This document shows, in pieces, positions 60,950 through 64,000 of a DNA stretch of 64,000 bases; positions within the stretch are counted from its first letter, which is position 1, and the number at the start of each line of letters is the position of its first letter. Source of the stretch: Vibrio maritimus (lineage in GTDB: Bacteria; Pseudomonadota; Gammaproteobacteria; Enterobacterales; Vibrionaceae); contig NZ_CP090438.1 in NCBI RefSeq assembly GCF_021441885.1, positions 434,001 through 498,000 of the forward strand. Direction: 5' to 3'. Both the position numbers and the translations under genes were made by a program. A model generated the notes under the pieces. The model was not told where the DNA came from, did not search any database, and saw only the letters and a program-made list of their open reading frames with translations.

Positions 60950-63493
60950 ATGTTTGTTGCTCGATTTATTTCACTCGATCTGCTTCGTCAGTTTTCAGAG
61001 TCTATTCAAGTATCTGAAATGGCGTTAAAAAACCGTCATACGTTGCCACTGCTTTGCTTCTTAGTTGTGGTCGCTTTCTCGCGCCAAATCCCCTCGCGAT
61101 CCGATTGGGATCGCTACTTTCCGCAGATAGATATGAACCAATTTAGTTTTGGCGACAATCTTAGGCTCTGTATACAAATCCTTTGGTTATCTGTTATTAA
61201 GCAAGACTTCACATGGAAGGATTGGACCCTGACGCGTCATTTTAATGCGATAAGAGCAGTGAATGCTCGTTTCTTTGGGCTATGCCGGCGCTTATCTGTA
61301 CGACTTGTGACAAAAATTGATGATAGTCTTGAAGGGCGAGGAGTAAAACGCAGTGCCAACCATTTTGTGCCAGATAGTTTGCTTTATGCCGTTCTATTGA
61401 TTCTCACCGCGCTTTGTTTGACTGTGCCTTTCTCGATAACTGCTCAGGTTGTTTTTGTCAGTGTACTCGCGGTAGTGGCAGCCTCAGTTCGGGGCGTCAA
61501 AGGGCGTCTGCCTAATATGTTGCTTATTATCTTGTCACTGATTGCGTCGTGTCGCTATCTCTGGTGGCGATATTCATCGACTATCAACTGGGATAAAGAC
61601 CTGGACATGATATTAGGGCTAGTACTGCTCATGGCGGAAACCTACTCCTGGATGGTCCTGCTTCTCAGCTATTTCCAAACGATCTGGCCTTTGAATCGAA
61701 CGCCCGAAGCGTTACCTGAGGACTCTAACACTTGGCCAAGTATCGACCTGTTTATTCCCACTTATAATGAAGAGTTGGAAGTTGTTCGTGCGACCGTTCT
61801 GGCAGCGACGGCTATTGATTGGCCAAAAAACAAAATCAATATCTATATCCTTGATGACGGAAAAAGAGATGATTTTCAGGCATTTGCGGAACAAGCTGGC
61901 GTTGGCTATATCCGACGACCAACCAATGAACACGCTAAAGCGGGCAATCTAAACTATGCCCTCAAGCGCACTCATGGTGACTACGTTGCAATATTTGATT
62001 GTGACCACATACCGACACGTGCATTTTTCCAAGTCACTATGGGAGCGTTCTTAAAAGACGATAACTTGGCACTCGTACAGACCCCACACCACTTCTTTTC
62101 TCCGGACCCATTTGAGCGCAACCTATCGCGCTTTAGACAACTGCCAAATGAAGGCAACTTGTTCTATGGTTTGATTCAAGATGGTAACGATATGTGGGAT
62201 GCCGCCTTTTTCTGCGGGTCGTGTGCCATCTTGCGACGTGGCCCTCTTGAAGAAGTGGGTGGTGTTGCCGTGGAAACCGTGACGGAAGATGCGCACACAG
62301 CACTCAAAATGCATCGTTTGGGCTATCGCAGTGCGTATCTCAAAGAGCCTATTTCGGCCGGTCTTGCAACCGACAGTCTGTCCGCACATATCGGGCAGCG
62401 TATTCGATGGGCCCGAGGTATGGCTCAAATCTTTAGGACGGATAACCCATTGTTTGGGAAGGGACTTTCTTGGCAGCAGCGACTTTGTTACCTTAACGGC
62501 ATGATGCACTTTTTAAGTGGTATACCGCGTTTAATTTTTATGGTCGCGCCACTGGCTTTCTTGATATTGGATGCCTACATCATTTATGCGCCAGCGCTGG
62601 CTATCGTACTGTTTGTCTTGCCGCACATGTTTCACGCGAATGTCGCGAATTCGCGGATACAAGGTCAGTATCGACACTCTTTCTGGGGTGAAGTGTATGA
62701 GACGGTATTAGCTTGGTACATTGCGATTCCGACGACGGTTGCCTTGTTTTCTCCCGGAAAAGGTAGCTTCAATGTGACCGCTAAAGGCGGGTTGATTGAT
62801 AAGCGCTTTTTTGATTGGGACATCAGTAAGCCCATTATTGGTTTGTTATTGCTAAATTTGACAGGATTTGCTGTCGGAATCTTCCGATTGTTTGACTACG
62901 AGTTTACGGATACCACCACCGTTTTAGTCAACCTGTTTTGGGTGATGTACAACCTCATTGTTCTCGGTGTGGCGCTGGCTGTCGCTGCAGAAGAAAAGCA
63001 GGTGCGTATGGCGCATCGAATTGATGTCGACTATCCCGTTTCGTTTATGACGACATCGGGTCATCACTATCCTGCTAGATTAAAGGATTTTTCGTTTAGC
63101 GGTCTTGGAATGCAAGTGGACCCAAATATTAATATCCAAAATGGCGATGAAGTTCTGGTCGCCCTAGAGCGCTACGGAATCAAAGAATCGTTTCGCTGCG
63201 TCGTCCGTTTCAGTAGAGATGGCGTCATTGGTGCAGAGCTATTACCAATGACCATGGAGAAAGAGAAGCGCTTTGTGCAATGTACATTTGCTCGCTCTGA
63301 TACATGGTCAAAGTGGCAGCAAGCGTATGAGCAAGATAAACCATTAGAGAGTTTGAAAAGCATGCTTTACGCGAGTGCGATTGGCATCAAGAAAATGATT
63401 GAATTTAGCCCTGCTATGGTTAAAACGGTCGTATTTAAGTGGTTCGATATGGTGGCAAGCGTTGCCTCTTATCGCCCTCGCTGGATTGTATAG
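60950..63493 (+). CDS. bcsA: Cellulose synthase catalytic subunit
   Basis: An 847-aa membrane glycosyltransferase (GT2) that polymerises UDP-glucose into beta-1,4-glucan and threads it across the inner membrane. It has an N-terminal extension (about 1-140) and helices at about 143-260. The GT2 domain has DDG (302-304), DCD (350-352), FFCGS (420-424), TED (445-447) and QRIRW (483-487). The second helix block is at about 515-685. The C-terminal PilZ domain has the c-di-GMP motif RMAHR (about 690) and DFSFSGLG. Length and order match E. coli-type BcsA (872 aa). It starts 2 nt after bcsQ and is followed after 9 nt by bcsB. Confidence 0.97.
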   Translation: MFVARFISLDLLRQFSESIQVSEMALKNRHTLPLLCFLVVVAFSRQIPSRSDWDRYFPQIDMNQFSFGDNLRLCIQILWLSVIKQDFTWKDWTLTRHFNAIRAVNARFFGLCRRLSVRLVTKIDDSLEGRGVKRSANHFVPDSLLYAVLLILTALCLTVPFSITAQVVFVSVLAVVAASVRGVKGRLPNMLLIILSLIASCRYLWWRYSSTINWDKDLDMILGLVLLMAETYSWMVLLLSYFQTIWPLNRTPEALPEDSNTWPSIDLFIPTYNEELEVVRATVLAATAIDWPKNKINIYILDDGKRDDFQAFAEQAGVGYIRRPTNEHAKAGNLNYALKRTHGDYVAIFDCDHIPTRAFFQVTMGAFLKDDNLALVQTPHHFFSPDPFERNLSRFRQLPNEGNLFYGLIQDGNDMWDAAFFCGSCAILRRGPLEEVGGVAVETVTEDAHTALKMHRLGYRSAYLKEPISAGLATDSLSAHIGQRIRWARGMAQIFRTDNPLFGKGLSWQQRLCYLNGMMHFLSGIPRLIFMVAPLAFLILDAYIIYAPALAIVLFVLPHMFHANVANSRIQGQYRHSFWGEVYETVLAWYIAIPTTVALFSPGKGSFNVTAKGGLIDKRFFDWDISKPIIGLLLLNLTGFAVGIFRLFDYEFTDTTTVLVNLFWVMYNLIVLGVALAVAAEEKQVRMAHRIDVDYPVSFMTTSGHHYPARLKDFSFSGLGMQVDPNINIQNGDEVLVALERYGIKESFRCVVRFSRDGVIGAELLPMTMEKEKRFVQCTFARSDTWSKWQQAYEQDKPLESLKSMLYASAIGIKKMIEFSPAMVKTVVFKWFDMVASVASYRPRWIV

Positions 63494-63502
63494 GAACAAA
63501 GA

Positions 63503-64000
63503 ATGAAACTGATTCACGCTTTATCGGGGTTACTACTAGGTGCGGCATCTATGCTGTCGACCTCAGTGTGGGCCGATTTTGTTGATACCTCGACCAAGCA
63601 AGTGAGCTATACCTTCAGTGAAATAGCTGGTCCGTCATCGATCTCAATAAAAGGAAGTGGCGGAACTGCTTATCTAGGCTTTGGATCACGACTTGATCAG
63701 ATCATCACTGGTGGCTCGCTGAATTTAGAGTTTGCTCCATCTCCTGCGTTGCGTGCTCGTGTTTCTCATTTACGTGTCTATCTCAACGAAGAGTTGATGG
63801 ATGTGGTGGATTTCGCACAAAGCGACTCACCGCAGTTAACCAAAGTCATCGATCTAGACGGACGTTTTTTTAAGAACTACAACCAGATTAAATTTGAGCT
63901 AATTGGTCGCATTGATGAAGAGTGCAGTGACGCTAGCGATCCTGCATTGTGGTGGGAGCTGGGCTCAGCGAGCCGTATTACTCTAGATGTTCGCGATATT
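63503..64000 (+). CDS. bcsB: Cellulose synthase periplasmic subunit BcsB (partial)
   Basis: 166 codons are visible; the gene runs off the window. ATG 63503 follows AGGAACAAAGA. A signal peptide spans residues 1-24 (MKLIHALSGLLLGAASML, cleaved after SVWA). The mature start has VSYTFSEIAGPSSISIKG and then a jelly-roll (carbohydrate-binding) pattern with RVYLNEELMDVVDF and NYNQIKFELIG, typical of BcsB. BcsB guides the glucan through the periplasm with BcsA. bcsZ/bcsC-type genes are expected beyond the window. Confidence 0.93.
   Translation, partial: MKLIHALSGLLLGAASMLSTSVWADFVDTSTKQVSYTFSEIAGPSSISIKGSGGTAYLGFGSRLDQIITGGSLNLEFAPSPALRARVSHLRVYLNEELMDVVDFAQSDSPQLTKVIDLDGRFFKNYNQIKFELIGRIDEECSDASDPALWWELGSASRITLDVRDI

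Noticed and set aside
1..64000. Mobile elements, CRISPR arrays, rRNA genes
   Set aside because: No transposase or integrase frame, terminal repeats, spaced repeats or rRNA sequence were seen.

Overview
The window looks like part of the large chromosome of a marine Vibrio (Vibrionaceae). The evidence is the chitin-disaccharide catabolic operon in its Vibrio order (phosphomutase, GH94 chitobiose phosphorylase, GH20 hexosaminidase, GlcNAc kinase, GH9 glucosaminidase, five-gene ABC importer). A QstR-type competence regulator between galU and ssb, a CsrD/MshH homologue after ssb, and gspA-gspB beside cca point the same way. The species cannot be named from this window. No insertion sequence, prophage, integron or CRISPR array was seen.

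Layout. 1-6400: a partial AraC-family regulator divergent from an arginase-family hydrolase; a glycerate module (CdaR, GntP-type permease, glycerate kinase); yacL. 6400-12100: glnK-amtB behind a sigma-54 promoter and a likely NtrC site, then the ferric-iron importer fbpABC behind a likely Fur box. 12100-26620: the chitobiose operon on the minus strand. It imports (GlcNAc)2, phosphorolyses or hydrolyses it in the cytoplasm and feeds amino-sugar phosphates into central metabolism. 26620-27330 is its long upstream control region, with a near-identical 30-bp-spaced direct repeat and a SlmA-like palindrome. 27330-33800: a membrane protein; a compact three-gene operon (P460-like c-type cytochrome, diguanylate cyclase, nucleoside hydrolase fused to a VOC domain); and an AraC/NmrA-like pair.

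33950-44600 is housekeeping: tRNA-Ile2(CAU), the macromolecular synthesis operon rpsU-yqeY-dnaG-rpoD, tsaD, an alpha/beta hydrolase, plsY, folB-folK, uppP and cca. 44670-51800: gspA-gspB (type II secretion assembly), a PglL/WaaL-like ligase and uvrA with a LexA box. 51840-56670: galU, qstR, ssb and csrD/mshH.

56700-64000 is a divergent cellulose-synthesis locus: bcsEFG on the minus strand and bcsRQA plus the start of bcsB on the plus strand. It lies directly after csrD/mshH, where other vibrios carry the MSHA pilus genes. It has the parts expected for secretion of phosphoethanolamine-modified cellulose under c-di-GMP control.

The least explained items are the cytochrome/cyclase/hydrolase-VOC operon, the GH20 enzyme whose expected catalytic Glu is Gln, the tandem 21-bp-spaced repeats before the arginase-family gene, and the control region of the chitobiose operon.
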